This document shows positions 34,928 to 42,836 of a DNA stretch of 64,000 bases, one piece after another. The stretch lies in assembly GCF_003591485.1 (NCBI RefSeq), contig NZ_QZCF01000008.1:1-64000 (forward strand), in the 5' to 3' direction. Numbering within the stretch: the first letter of the stretch is position 1; every line of letters begins with the position of its first letter. Under the pieces are notes generated by a model. That model worked only from the letters and a program-made list of their open reading frames with translations. It made no database searches and was not told where the DNA came from. The DNA comes from Paenibacillus sp. 1011MAR3C5. Its GTDB lineage: Bacteria; Bacillota; Bacilli; Paenibacillales; Paenibacillaceae. A program made the position numbers and the translations under genes.

Positions 34928-35305
34928 ATGTCCAAAAACACATCCACAAGCGGAGTTGTAGTCGGAGCATTGGTAGGAGGTGCGGTCGGAGCCATCACAG
35001 CACTGCTGTTCGCGCCGAAGACAGGCCAGCAGTTTCGCTCGGATATCGGAAATCAGCTCCAGTCGATCGGACAATGCGCCAAGGAGCTTGCAGCGAGCGT
35101 AGGCACACATACGAAAGAGATGGTAACCAGCGTAAGCGAGCAAGCAAAGGACAGCGCCCAGGCTGCTGTAGAAGGCGTTAAGGCTGATGTCAATTCGATG
35201 GCGCCCACAGAGGACGACATTGTCAAGCTAGGCAAGGAAATGGACAAGATGTCTACCAATTCCGAGGTCAAGAGCAAGGGTCGCACACCCGATCCGGCTC
35301 AATAA
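34928..35305 (+). CDS. YtxH-family general stress protein
   Basis: This 125-residue protein has an N-terminal Gly/Ala-rich membrane helix (GVVVGALVGGAVGAITALLFAPKTGQQ, about 8-34). A long helical, Ala/Lys/Glu-rich tail follows with heptad-like repeats (KELAASVGTHTKEMVTSVSEQ). This is the YtxH pattern; ytxH belongs to the sigma-B regulon in Bacillus subtilis. AAGGAG precedes ATG 34928. A sigma-B-like promoter lies 65 bases upstream, and sigB is the next gene cluster. Confidence 0.88.
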   Translation: MSKNTSTSGVVVGALVGGAVGAITALLFAPKTGQQFRSDIGNQLQSIGQCAKELAASVGTHTKEMVTSVSEQAKDSAQAAVEGVKADVNSMAPTEDDIVKLGKEMDKMSTNSEVKSKGRTPDPAQ

Positions 35306-35317
35306 TATACCTTATCC

Positions 35318-35356
35318 CCAGAAGAAGGAGCGCCTGCGAGGCGCTCCTTCTTCTGG
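35318..35356. terminator. Perfect 17-bp hairpin
   Basis: CCAGAAGAAGGAGCGCC (35318-35334) and its complement (35340-35356) around a five-base loop. No T run follows, so it may block transcription through structure or stabilise the mRNA end. Confidence 0.6.
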
Positions 35357-35445
35357 CGTCCGCCTTCCATGTCTAACAGTCAACCCCGTTGCCACACTCC
35401 CCCCTGCTTGACGATACTATCTCCTCCAACGAACTCTTGCTGCAA

Positions 35446-35484
35446 CAAAAAAAGCCTGCCAGCCATCTTCATGGCCCACAGGCT
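35446..35484 (-). terminator. Terminator of the sigB operon
   Basis: On the minus strand AGCCTG pairs with CAGGCT, with inner GGCCAT/ATGGCT, then seven T. Confidence 0.85.
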
Positions 35485-35536
35485 ATTCCGTTTGTGCAAG
35501 ACGCGGGTTCATTCCAGCCGACTACACTAGCCAGCC

Positions 35537-36319
35537 TTAATTCCCGGCCTCCTCTTCCTCCTCCGCGAGAAGCGTTTTCAACCGCTCGATCGCCCGGCGC
35601 TGAATGCGGGAGACGCTCATCTGCGAGACGCCCAGCCTCTCGGCTACATCCCGTTGCGACAAGCCGTGTGTATAGACAAGGGTTAGCACATGCTGCTCCT
35701 GCTCCTTCAGACGTCCGAATGCCTCTCGAAGGTCCATTCGACCCTCGAGCGCCTGAAAGCCGTCGGAGTCGCCTGCAATCATGTCGCCAACCGTAGCCGC
35801 GCTTTCCCCTTCGGATGACAGAGGCATGTCCAGCGATACGTATTGATACGCTTCGCGCGAAGTCATGACTTCAATCGTCTCTTCGACGCTTAGTTCCAGG
35901 CACTCCGCAATATCCTCTATCTTAGGCGATCGGCCCAACTTAACCGTCAGCTCATCGATAGCCTTCTGAAGCAGCAACCCCTTCTCTTTGATTCGCCGAG
36001 GCACTTGGATGTACCAGGACTTATCCCTGAGAAAGTTTTTCAGATGGCCGATTACACTCTTCATCGCGTACCCTTCGAACGGAATGCCCTTCTCCGAATC
36101 GAATTGCTTGAACAGTCTGAGCATGGATATCTGCCCGACCTGGAATAGATCCTCGTACAAGTCGGGTCGGCTCCTGGACAGCTTGCCTGCCGCCATGCGG
36201 ACGATGGATTCATAATGAAGGAGAAGCTGCGTCGCGCTATCGTTGCACTCATGCAGACGATAGCGCTCCATGAGCATCGAAGCATTCTCCGGCGTCAAAC
36301 CCGAGGATTGTTGATTCAT
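35537..36319 (-). CDS. sigB: General stress sigma factor SigB
   Basis: This 260-residue sigma-70 factor is of the SigB/SigF/SigG subgroup. Region 2 is DLFQVGQISMLRLFKQFDSEKGIPFEGYAMKSV, region 3 is KAIDELTVKLGRSPKIEDIAE, and region 4.2 is LSQRDVAERLGVSQMSVSRIQRRAIERL. It directs transcription of stress genes when freed from RsbW. It overlaps the rsbW stop by four bases (ATGA). It is the last gene of DUF948-rsbW-sigB and has its own terminator. An acidic tail (AEEEEEAGN) is unusual but harmless. Confidence 0.93.
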   Translation of the reverse strand: MNQQSSGLTPENASMLMERYRLHECNDSATQLLLHYESIVRMAAGKLSRSRPDLYEDLFQVGQISMLRLFKQFDSEKGIPFEGYAMKSVIGHLKNFLRDKSWYIQVPRRIKEKGLLLQKAIDELTVKLGRSPKIEDIAECLELSVEETIEVMTSREAYQYVSLDMPLSSEGESAATVGDMIAGDSDGFQALEGRMDLREAFGRLKEQEQHVLTLVYTHGLSQRDVAERLGVSQMSVSRIQRRAIERLKTLLAEEEEEAGN

Positions 36320-36762
36320 ACCATCTCCTCGTTTCTGCTCATGCGCTTAATGAGTACAACCTCCGTACCATTCTCGGAGCGTACGTGAACCTCATCCATC
36401 AGAGCCTCCATCAAAAATATGCCCAGACCGCCAACAGCGACATCGGCAATCGGCGACTGATGCAGAACGGAAGGCGCAGTGCCCTGCGCCGCCCTCACTA
36501 CGTTTCCTCTTCCATCATCCTTGACCGTAATGTTTAATTCATCTTCCTCGCACAGGAAGGACAGCTCGACCAATCCGTCGTATCCTTCCTCATAGGCATG
36601 CCGAATCGCATTCGTGCACGCCTCGGTTACTGCAACCTTCATATCTTCTATAGCTTCATACGAGAACCCGGCTTTGCTCGCGATTGCGAACAAAGCAGCT
36701 CTGACAATATCCAGATAGTCGGCTTTAGCCGGAATGCGAATCATAATAGGTAACGGATTCAT
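36316..36762 (-). CDS. rsbW: Anti-sigma-B factor / serine kinase RsbW
   Basis: This 148-residue GHKL-fold kinase binds SigB and phosphorylates RsbV. The N-box (VTEACTNAIRHAYEEGYDG), G1 box (VKDDGRGNV) and G2 box (GGLGIFLMEALMDEV) are intact. AAGGA lies nine bases before the ATG. The usual rsbV gene is not upstream here; a DUF948 gene takes its place. A second RsbW-like gene sits at 41273-41701 next to rsbV, so the two may divide targets. Confidence 0.92.
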   Translation of the reverse strand: MNPLPIMIRIPAKADYLDIVRAALFAIASKAGFSYEAIEDMKVAVTEACTNAIRHAYEEGYDGLVELSFLCEEDELNITVKDDGRGNVVRAAQGTAPSVLHQSPIADVAVGGLGIFLMEALMDEVHVRSENGTEVVLIKRMSRNEEMV

Positions 36763-36797
36763 GCTCCACGATCCTTTCTCACACCTTCAATTATAGC

Positions 36798-37229
36798 TTA
36801 ATTCTGCTTGAGCCGGTTCCATATCCGAATGGTAGAGGCGATGCCGTCCGCAATCGCTGCGATTGTCCCGCCCTCCGGCTTTTGAATATCCCGACTGTTT
36901 CGTTTCACCTTCGATGCGGCTCCTGTTGCGGCTTCCTTGACCGATTGCGTCACCACATGGGTCGCTTGGCCAATCTCCTTCACGCTGGAAAATAATGAAT
37001 CCAGTTCCTGCATTTTTTTCTGCGCATCTACGGTTACAGCATTCGTGTTGCGGACAACCTCGCGGGCATCCTGGCTGATTTGCAATATCTCGGTTCTCAA
37101 GTCGCCCAGCGTTACCTTGGCATCTTCAATCGCTGCTCCCGCAAGCTTCAGTGTTTTGAAAGCAGCCAACAGCATAATAACCGCGGCTATAGCAACTACA
37201 ACTATACTGATTTCAACAACTAGATTCAT
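36798..37229 (-). CDS. DUF948 (YtxG-like) membrane protein
   Basis: The product has an N-terminal membrane helix (about 2-26, VVEISIVVVAIAAVIMLLAAF) and a long coiled-coil-like helical region. That region reads AIEDAKVTLGDLRTEILQISQDAREVVRNTN, then DSLFSSVKEIGQATHVVTQSVKEA. This is the DUF948 pattern of YtxG, a general stress protein. It opens the operon containing rsbW and sigB, and a sigma-B-like promoter precedes it. ATG 37229 has GGAAGGGG about ten bases upstream. In Bacillus subtilis ytxG neighbours ytxH; here the two flank sigB. Confidence 0.85.
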   Translation of the reverse strand: MNLVVEISIVVVAIAAVIMLLAAFKTLKLAGAAIEDAKVTLGDLRTEILQISQDAREVVRNTNAVTVDAQKKMQELDSLFSSVKEIGQATHVVTQSVKEAATGAASKVKRNSRDIQKPEGGTIAAIADGIASTIRIWNRLKQN

Positions 37230-37267
37230 AGGATTACGGCCCCTTCCAAAGTATCCTTTCTCCCGTA

Positions 37268-37293
37268 TTACCCTGCAGGGCAAAGGTTGAAAC
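37268..37293 (-). promoter_or_regulatory. Sigma-B-like promoter of the DUF948-rsbW-sigB operon
   Basis: On the minus strand GTTTCA, 14 bases, GGGTAA. It implies positive autoregulation of sigB. Confidence 0.7.
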
Positions 37294-37337
37294 GAAGAAA
37301 TCCGGAATCACTCCAATTTTTCCGATTGGACCTCGCA

Positions 37338-37346
37338 TGCTATAAT
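37338..37346 (+). promoter_or_regulatory. Extended -10 element upstream of the hybrid kinase
   Basis: TGC-TATAAT at 37338-37346, without a convincing -35 box; typical of an extended -10 promoter. Confidence 0.4.
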
Positions 37347-37426
37347 AAATAGAAAGAAAACCTTTTGCCCGGTGGACGGGCATTTCGATACGAGTTTTAC
37401 GGGTTCTGCACAAGAAGGAGGCTGTT

Positions 37427-40222
37427 ATGCTTACGCCACGCCATATAAGCATCCGATTCAAGATCGCGATGGGCTATATTCTCATCATTTGCTGCCTTGG
37501 CGCAGCAGTCGTTGCCGTGTCCGAACGGATCCAGTCGCTCCAGAACGAGATCGAGACGATTACATCGAGAGATATGGATGTTCATAACTTGATTACGAGC
37601 ATCCGGTACAATGTCATCAGCATGGAGACTAGCCAGAGGGGCTACTTGCTGACAGGCGACGAAAATTACTTAAAGCCCTATACAGAAAGCAAAGCGGAAT
37701 GGGAAGATAATTTGAACCGCCTCAGCGGCTTTTTTGACGATGACAACGAGAAGCGCAGAGACCTGGATAATATTCGGGCAACAATTGAACATTGGATCGA
37801 GGTATCCGGCGAACCGACCATTGCGCTCAAGCGGGAAAACAAAACCGAAGATATCATCGATTATTACAAAAACGATCCCGGCAAGGAGGATGTCGACCAG
37901 CTGCGCGATCATCTGGAACAACTCCGTCTTAAGCATCTGGACTCCAATCGGATATATATCGGAGAGCTGGAGAAACGGAATGAGCTGCTGACATTCAGCC
38001 TAATCGGCATTCTTATTGCTGTAGCGGTTGTGTCCTTCATTATCGTAGCTTATGTATCGAACGCCATCGTGCGTACGATACGCCAAGTATCGTCGACGAT
38101 CAGCGAGATTGCCGATTCCCGAGGCGATCTGACGAAACGGATCAAGGTCAATTCGAAAGACGAGGTCAGGGATTTGGCCAACGCGACCAACATATTGTTG
38201 GAGAGCCTGGAGGCCCAATCCTGGATACAGACGCATGTCGCGGAAGTAGCTACTATGAACCACGGTGTAAACGACTTGAAGCAGCTTGCTTCTTCGTTTC
38301 TAAGCAAGGTAGCGCCTATGATTGGCGCCTCCTATGGCGTCTTTTACTATCGCAGGGGAGCAGGAGAGCAGCTTCGCCTGGACAAGCTGGCAGCGTACGC
38401 CGCCAGCGGAGACGAGAAGGCAAGGGACAGCTTCCGCTTCGGCGAAGGACTGGTCGGGCAATGCGCGCAGGACAAGCGGCCATTCCTGCTCAACCAGCCT
38501 GAGCAATACAACGCCAGCATCACAACCGGATTAACCCAGATACAGCCGAGAAGCGTACTCGTCGTTCCCGTCGAATTCGAGGATAGAATCATTGCTGTTA
38601 TTGAATTTGCATCGCTGGATCCCTTCCTCGCCCAGCATCTGAAGCTGCTGGAAGTAATCGAGGATCACTTCGGTGTCGCGATCGACAATGTTGCGGGACG
38701 TATGGAGGTCGAGCGGCTGCTCGGCGAATCCCAAGCGATGACCGAAGAGTTGCAGACGCAGACAGAAGAGCTGCAAGCGCAGTCCGAGGAACTGCAAATG
38801 CAGCAGGAAGAAATGCGCATGACGACCGAGCATCTCGAGGAGCAGAACTTGTTTGCGGAACAGAAGACAAAGGAGTTGGAGCTGGCCAAGGCGGAGCTGG
38901 AGGATTATGCGGAGAAGCTAAGGCAAAGCGCGCAATACAAAACCAACTTCCTGGCGAATATGTCCCATGAGCTGCGTACGCCGCTTAACAGCATTCTCAT
39001 TCTGTCCCAAATGCTGTACGAGAACGAAAGCCAGTCGCTCTCTTCCGAGGAGGAAGGTTACGCTCGCGTCATACACTCCTCAGGCAATGATCTCCTGGCA
39101 TTGATCGATGATATACTCGACTTGTCCAAGATCGAAGCCGGCAAGATCGCTCTGGTGGTCGATGAAGTCAATGTCTCGGAAATTCCGGAAATGCTGAAGC
39201 TCAGCTTCGATCCGATTGCCGATAAGAAAGGGCTGTCCTTCCTGATCGAGCAGCAGCGCGAACTGCCTCCGATCATCCGGACGGATGGTCAGCGCTTGCA
39301 GCAAATTATGAAAAACCTGTTGTCCAACGCATTCAAATTTACCGAGAGCGGCACAGTGACGCTGAAGCTTCATCAAGCCGATCCATCGATCATACAAAAG
39401 CATATGCCAGATACGGATGCGGAGAGCTTCATCGCCTTCTCGATCATCGACACCGGGATCGGCATACCGAAAGATAAGCAAGACCTTATCTTCGAAGCCT
39501 TCCAGCAAGTCGACGGCAATACGAACCGCCTCTACGGCGGAACGGGACTCGGCTTATCCATATGCAGCGAATTTGCCCATCTGCTGGGCGGCTGCATCGT
39601 CGTAGACAGCGAGCTGCACAAGGGCAGCACCTTTACGCTATATTTGCCGTATCAGATTAACGAGGCGCAGTTTGAGCTTAACCAGGCATTGCTGGAGGCC
39701 GCGGCTGCCGCTCCAATCGGAACACCGACAAAACATACAGAAAGAATCGATCCTCCAGCAGACATTCCGACTGCGGAAGCGGCTCCTTCGCATCGGGTCG
39801 AGGAGCAATCGGAACACCCTGAGGGCGACTCCGCCTTCTTGAATAAGCGTGTGCTGCTCGTTGAGGACGATGCGCGCAACGTCTTCGCATTAGTTAGAGC
39901 GCTGGAGTTGAAGGGCTTGGAAGTGACAGTCGCCCGCAACGGACAGGAATGTCTCGAGATTGTCGATACCGACGCTAATTACGATCTGGTCCTAATGGAT
40001 ATTATGATGCCTGTCATGGATGGCTTCGAGACGACCAGAACGCTGAAGAAGCATCCGCTGATGAAAAACACGCCAATCATCGCTCTGACAGCCAAAGCGA
40101 TGAAGAGCGACCAAGAGAGCTGTCTAGCAGCCGGCGCATCCGACTATATTAGCAAGCCGATCCAAATGGAGCAGTTGTTCTCGCTAATGAGGGTTTGGCT
40201 AACAAAGCAGGTGGAGCATTAA
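37427..40222 (+). CDS. rsbK: CHASE3-HAMP-GAF hybrid histidine kinase, RsbK-like
   Basis: The 931-residue kinase has TM1 (12-32) and a CHASE3 domain (about 35-185; SMETSQRGYLLTGDENYLKPY). TM2 (about 188-207), HAMP (about 208-262) and GAF (about 280-430) follow. A Glu/Gln coiled coil (LQTQTEELQAQSEELQMQQ) leads to HisKA (MSHELRTPLNSIL, His about 514), HATPase (DTGIGIPK, GGTGLGLS) and a C-terminal receiver (Asp about 855 in DLVLMDIMMP). This is the layout of RsbK, the sensor that activates SigB in the Bacillus cereus group. A CheR gene follows one base after its stop, as rsbM accompanies rsbK. AAGGAGG lies five bases before the ATG. Confidence 0.9.
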   Translation: MLTPRHISIRFKIAMGYILIICCLGAAVVAVSERIQSLQNEIETITSRDMDVHNLITSIRYNVISMETSQRGYLLTGDENYLKPYTESKAEWEDNLNRLSGFFDDDNEKRRDLDNIRATIEHWIEVSGEPTIALKRENKTEDIIDYYKNDPGKEDVDQLRDHLEQLRLKHLDSNRIYIGELEKRNELLTFSLIGILIAVAVVSFIIVAYVSNAIVRTIRQVSSTISEIADSRGDLTKRIKVNSKDEVRDLANATNILLESLEAQSWIQTHVAEVATMNHGVNDLKQLASSFLSKVAPMIGASYGVFYYRRGAGEQLRLDKLAAYAASGDEKARDSFRFGEGLVGQCAQDKRPFLLNQPEQYNASITTGLTQIQPRSVLVVPVEFEDRIIAVIEFASLDPFLAQHLKLLEVIEDHFGVAIDNVAGRMEVERLLGESQAMTEELQTQTEELQAQSEELQMQQEEMRMTTEHLEEQNLFAEQKTKELELAKAELEDYAEKLRQSAQYKTNFLANMSHELRTPLNSILILSQMLYENESQSLSSEEEGYARVIHSSGNDLLALIDDILDLSKIEAGKIALVVDEVNVSEIPEMLKLSFDPIADKKGLSFLIEQQRELPPIIRTDGQRLQQIMKNLLSNAFKFTESGTVTLKLHQADPSIIQKHMPDTDAESFIAFSIIDTGIGIPKDKQDLIFEAFQQVDGNTNRLYGGTGLGLSICSEFAHLLGGCIVVDSELHKGSTFTLYLPYQINEAQFELNQALLEAAAAAPIGTPTKHTERIDPPADIPTAEAAPSHRVEEQSEHPEGDSAFLNKRVLLVEDDARNVFALVRALELKGLEVTVARNGQECLEIVDTDANYDLVLMDIMMPVMDGFETTRTLKKHPLMKNTPIIALTAKAMKSDQESCLAAGASDYISKPIQMEQLFSLMRVWLTKQVEH

Positions 40223-40223
40223 C

Positions 40224-41102
40224 ATGGTGGATGACAGCATATTGCGACATGGCGATTCCTTGCGGGAGGTCGATGAAGAGCTGTCTGATTATGGAGAGAT
40301 CGAGGAGCTGGAGCTGGATTTGCTGCTGGAGGCCATCTATCGGCTGAGGGGCTTTGACTTCCGCCATTACTTGCGCTCTTCCCTGCGCAGGCGTGTTCGG
40401 CACCGGATGAACCTGGAGAAGCTCCCGACAATCTCCTCGCTGCTGGGCAAAGTATTGCATGAAGAAGGCTTCATGGAGAAGCTGCTGGAGGATTTCTCGA
40501 TCAAGGTAACAGAGATGTTCCGCGATCCGGAGTTTTTCCTTGCCTTCCGCCAGAAGGTCGTGCCGCATTTGCAGGGACTAGATGAGCTTCGCATCTGGCA
40601 CGCAGGATGTGCAACAGGCGAGGAAGTCTACTCCATGGCGATTCTGCTTCAGGAGGAAGGGCTGCTGGACCGCTCAATCATCTATGCCACAGATATGAGC
40701 AAGATAGCTATAGCTCAAGCCAAGCAAGGAAAGTTCCCGCTCAAGCGCATGCAGGCCTATACGCGCAATTACTTGCAGGCAGGCGGCACGCGCGAGTTTT
40801 CCGCTTATTATAAGACAGACCATGCCTATGCTTTTTTCCAGCCAGAAATTAAAGGACATATGATGTTCGCCGAGCATAATCTGGCGACAGACGGTTCCTT
40901 TAACGAATTTCATGTGATCCTGTGCCGCAATGTGCTGATTTACTTTGACCCCGAGCTTCAAAGCAGAGTACATCGTGTTCTGACGGACAGTCTGGCACCA
41001 AGCGGCTTTCTGGTACTGGGCGGCAAGGAATCCTTCCTGTCTCCGCACAAATCCAGCTTCGCCGAACATGCGCCGGAAGAGAGGATCTTCCGCAAGCTAT
41101 AA
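40224..41102 (+). CDS. rsbM: CheR-type methyltransferase, RsbM-like
   Basis: This 292-residue SAM-dependent glutamate O-methyltransferase has the CheR helical N-domain (about 25-95, RGFDFRHYLRSSLRRRVRHRM). The SAM site is HAGCATGEEVYSMAILL, with IYATDMS and the ILCRNVLIYFD motif. No chemotaxis receptors or other che genes are nearby. In the Bacillus cereus group RsbM methylates the sensor kinase RsbK and damps SigB activation; the tight coupling to the kinase gene supports the same role. AGGTGGAG precedes the ATG. Confidence 0.9.
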   Translation: MVDDSILRHGDSLREVDEELSDYGEIEELELDLLLEAIYRLRGFDFRHYLRSSLRRRVRHRMNLEKLPTISSLLGKVLHEEGFMEKLLEDFSIKVTEMFRDPEFFLAFRQKVVPHLQGLDELRIWHAGCATGEEVYSMAILLQEEGLLDRSIIYATDMSKIAIAQAKQGKFPLKRMQAYTRNYLQAGGTREFSAYYKTDHAYAFFQPEIKGHMMFAEHNLATDGSFNEFHVILCRNVLIYFDPELQSRVHRVLTDSLAPSGFLVLGGKESFLSPHKSSFAEHAPEERIFRKL

Positions 41103-41115
41103 GTCTCACAAGGCT

Positions 41116-41142
41116 GTCCGGCTTTCCCCTTGCAAGCCGGAC
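41116..41142 (+). terminator. Hairpin after the CheR-type gene
   Basis: GTCCGGCTT (41116-41124) pairs with AAGCCGGAC (41134-41142). No clear T run. Confidence 0.5.
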
Positions 41143-41166
41143 ATCACCATACGATTTCTTTACAGC

Positions 41167-41207
41167 AAAAAGGCGTGTCGCTTTGGTCAACCAAGCGCAC
41201 GCCATTT
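41167..41207. terminator. Bidirectional terminator between convergent operons
   Basis: GGCGTG (41172-41177) pairs with CACGCC (41198-41203), inner GCTT-GGT/ACCAAGC; on the minus strand it ends in CCTTTTTG. Confidence 0.75.
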
Positions 41208-41272
41208 TATATCATCATTTATAATTGCATCCTCTACATTCCATCCGCCGCAAGGCACAGAGGTTCTTGTGT

Positions 41273-41701
41273 TCATCCCCGGTATTTCATGAGGCGAACT
41301 TCCGTCCGCTGCTCATCGGAATTCATCTGCACTTCATCCATTAAGGCTTCCATCAGATAGATGCCCAGACCGCCTACGCGCAGCTCGCTGGGATGATTGC
41401 CCTGGATGCCGGAAGCCGACTTCCGTGCATCCGAATGCGCAAAGGGAACGCCGTAATTGACAACGCGAATGGCAAGACCCTCCGCATCGGATTCGAATGC
41501 GACGTCGATCACGCCATCACCCGCCGTGTCTCCCGTCACGCCATGCAGCACCGCATTGCTGCATGCCTCGGATACCGCTACCTTCATATCCTCAATATCC
41601 TCATAGGAGAAGCCCAGCTTGGTCGCCACACCCAAGAGACAATTCCGAACCAAATCGATATAGTCCGCATCTGCCGGTATTTGCAAGTGAACAGCTTTCA
41701 T
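41273..41701 (-). CDS. Second RsbW-like ATP-binding protein with an altered G1 box
   Basis: This 142-residue GHKL protein is related to the RsbW at 36316-36762: VSEACSNAVLHGV N-box, GGLGIYLMEALMDEVQMNS G2 box. The segment matching VKDDGRG reads RVVNYGVPF, so the Asp that normally contacts adenine is Asn and the second Gly is Pro. Kinase activity may be weak or lost while RsbV binding remains. It overlaps rsbV by four bases and is clearly its co-translated partner. It could act on SigB, another sigma factor, or as a decoy for RsbV. Confidence 0.88.
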   Translation of the reverse strand: MKAVHLQIPADADYIDLVRNCLLGVATKLGFSYEDIEDMKVAVSEACSNAVLHGVTGDTAGDGVIDVAFESDAEGLAIRVVNYGVPFAHSDARKSASGIQGNHPSELRVGGLGIYLMEALMDEVQMNSDEQRTEVRLMKYRG

Positions 41702-42033
41702 GCCCCGGCCTCTTCCTTCAAATAACCCGTCAAGCCCGTCATATCGAACAGCTTCCGTACGGTCGGCGGAATATTCCTCACAAAGAACGGCGCGTTCACA
41801 TTATCCCTCGTCTTCAGAATCGAGACGATAATACCGATGCCCGTGCTGTCGATATAAACCAATCCCTCCAGATCCAGAATCATGGCGAGATCTGTGCGTC
41901 TCAAGTAAGGCTCTACTGCCGCTTGCAGCTGGGGAACGACGGCCAGATCCAGCTCTCCGCCAAGCTTTAATACAAACTGCCCGTTCGTCTCATGCTGTTC
42001 CATACGAAAAGGTTCCATTTTCATTCTTCCCAT
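41698..42033 (-). CDS. rsbV: Anti-anti-sigma factor RsbV
   Basis: This 111-residue STAS-domain protein carries the phosphorylatable Ser in VYIDSTGIGIIVSI, with QFVLKLGGELDLAVVPQL at the N-terminus. Unphosphorylated RsbV captures RsbW and frees SigB. Several closely spaced starts exist (ATG at 42033, 42024 and 42018); GGAG lies upstream of the first two, so the exact N-terminus is open. The gene is followed by the altered RsbW-like gene and preceded by a sigma-A-type promoter. Confidence 0.92.
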   Translation of the reverse strand: MGRMKMEPFRMEQHETNGQFVLKLGGELDLAVVPQLQAAVEPYLRRTDLAMILDLEGLVYIDSTGIGIIVSILKTRDNVNAPFFVRNIPPTVRKLFDMTGLTGYLKEEAGA

Positions 42034-42061
42034 TCACTCCGCTCTATTTGACCTTATATTG

Positions 42062-42090
42062 ATCCTACCAATTGAATCCCAATTAGACAA
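42062..42090 (-). promoter_or_regulatory. Promoter of rsbV-rsbW2
   Basis: On the minus strand TTGTCT, 17 bases, TAGGAT. Confidence 0.5.
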
Positions 42091-42091
42091 G

Positions 42092-42733
42092 CTACACTGT
42101 TGCGATATGGTAATAGCTCACATACTGCGGCTCACGCGTAGCTTCATCGAAGAATAGCTTGAGCACCGCATCATCCCGCTGGAATACGATGCCGTCCTCG
42201 GCGGTATAATCCGGCTGGCCGAACGCTTTCTTCAGAGCGGACTCTGTAATAGACAAGGTCACGCCGTCTACCTGCAACGCTTCGTCCGCCTCGATGTTGA
42301 CATACTGGATGAACTCACCGTAGAAGGCGATTTCCATATCTGGATATGCATAAACCGCCAGATCGCCCCATATCTCATCCACCGACTTGCTCACCGGTTC
42401 GCCCAGCTTGGATACGACAGCTTCAGGGTTGTCATATAGACTGATCCCATTTACGCTGTCCAGATCAAGCCCGTTATCCGCTAAGGCTATGCTCTCTTCC
42501 GACGGTTGCGGCGGCTCCGAAGCAGGCTCCCCGTCATCCGTCTGCAAGTACATGGATGCTTCCTCTGCATGATTCATATGCCCGGTTGAATCATAGATGG
42601 CAGGCATCATTACCAGAGGCACTCCTGCAACATGCTTCATCGTCATCTGTGCATCAGCCGGCTGCTCTGACGACTGCATTCCCATTGCGACAACACTTAC
42701 TATAATAAAGACATACAGAATGATCGCTCTCAT
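42092..42733 (-). CDS. Exported protein of unknown function, DUF4309-like tail
   Basis: The product has a signal peptide (about 1-20), a Met/Pro/Glu-rich linker, and a C-terminal globular part (about 95-213). That part starts GISLYDNPEAVVSKLGEP and contains FGQPDYTAEDGIVFQRDDAVLKLFF, a duplicated pattern seen in DUF4309-type exported proteins. ATG 42733 follows GGGAGGGAG at six bases. It lies between the receiver-phosphatase and rsbV genes and may be an envelope component of the stress response. A weak sigma-B-like box precedes it. Function not known. Confidence 0.72.
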   Translation of the reverse strand: MRAIILYVFIIVSVVAMGMQSSEQPADAQMTMKHVAGVPLVMMPAIYDSTGHMNHAEEASMYLQTDDGEPASEPPQPSEESIALADNGLDLDSVNGISLYDNPEAVVSKLGEPVSKSVDEIWGDLAVYAYPDMEIAFYGEFIQYVNIEADEALQVDGVTLSITESALKKAFGQPDYTAEDGIVFQRDDAVLKLFFDEATREPQYVSYYHIATV

Positions 42734-42799
42734 AATGAACTCCCTCCCGCTATGGATGCTCATGCTTCACTTAGCCTTCAAGGTTCCTATGATCATGTA

Positions 42800-42824
42800 T
42801 AAACCATTCTGTGTCATTTGAAAC
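42800..42824 (-). promoter_or_regulatory. Possible sigma-B-like promoter
   Basis: On the minus strand GTTTCA, 13 bases, GGTTTA. The -10 box deviates at one position from the others. Confidence 0.4.
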
Positions 42825-42836
42825 ATGAGGTCGGCG

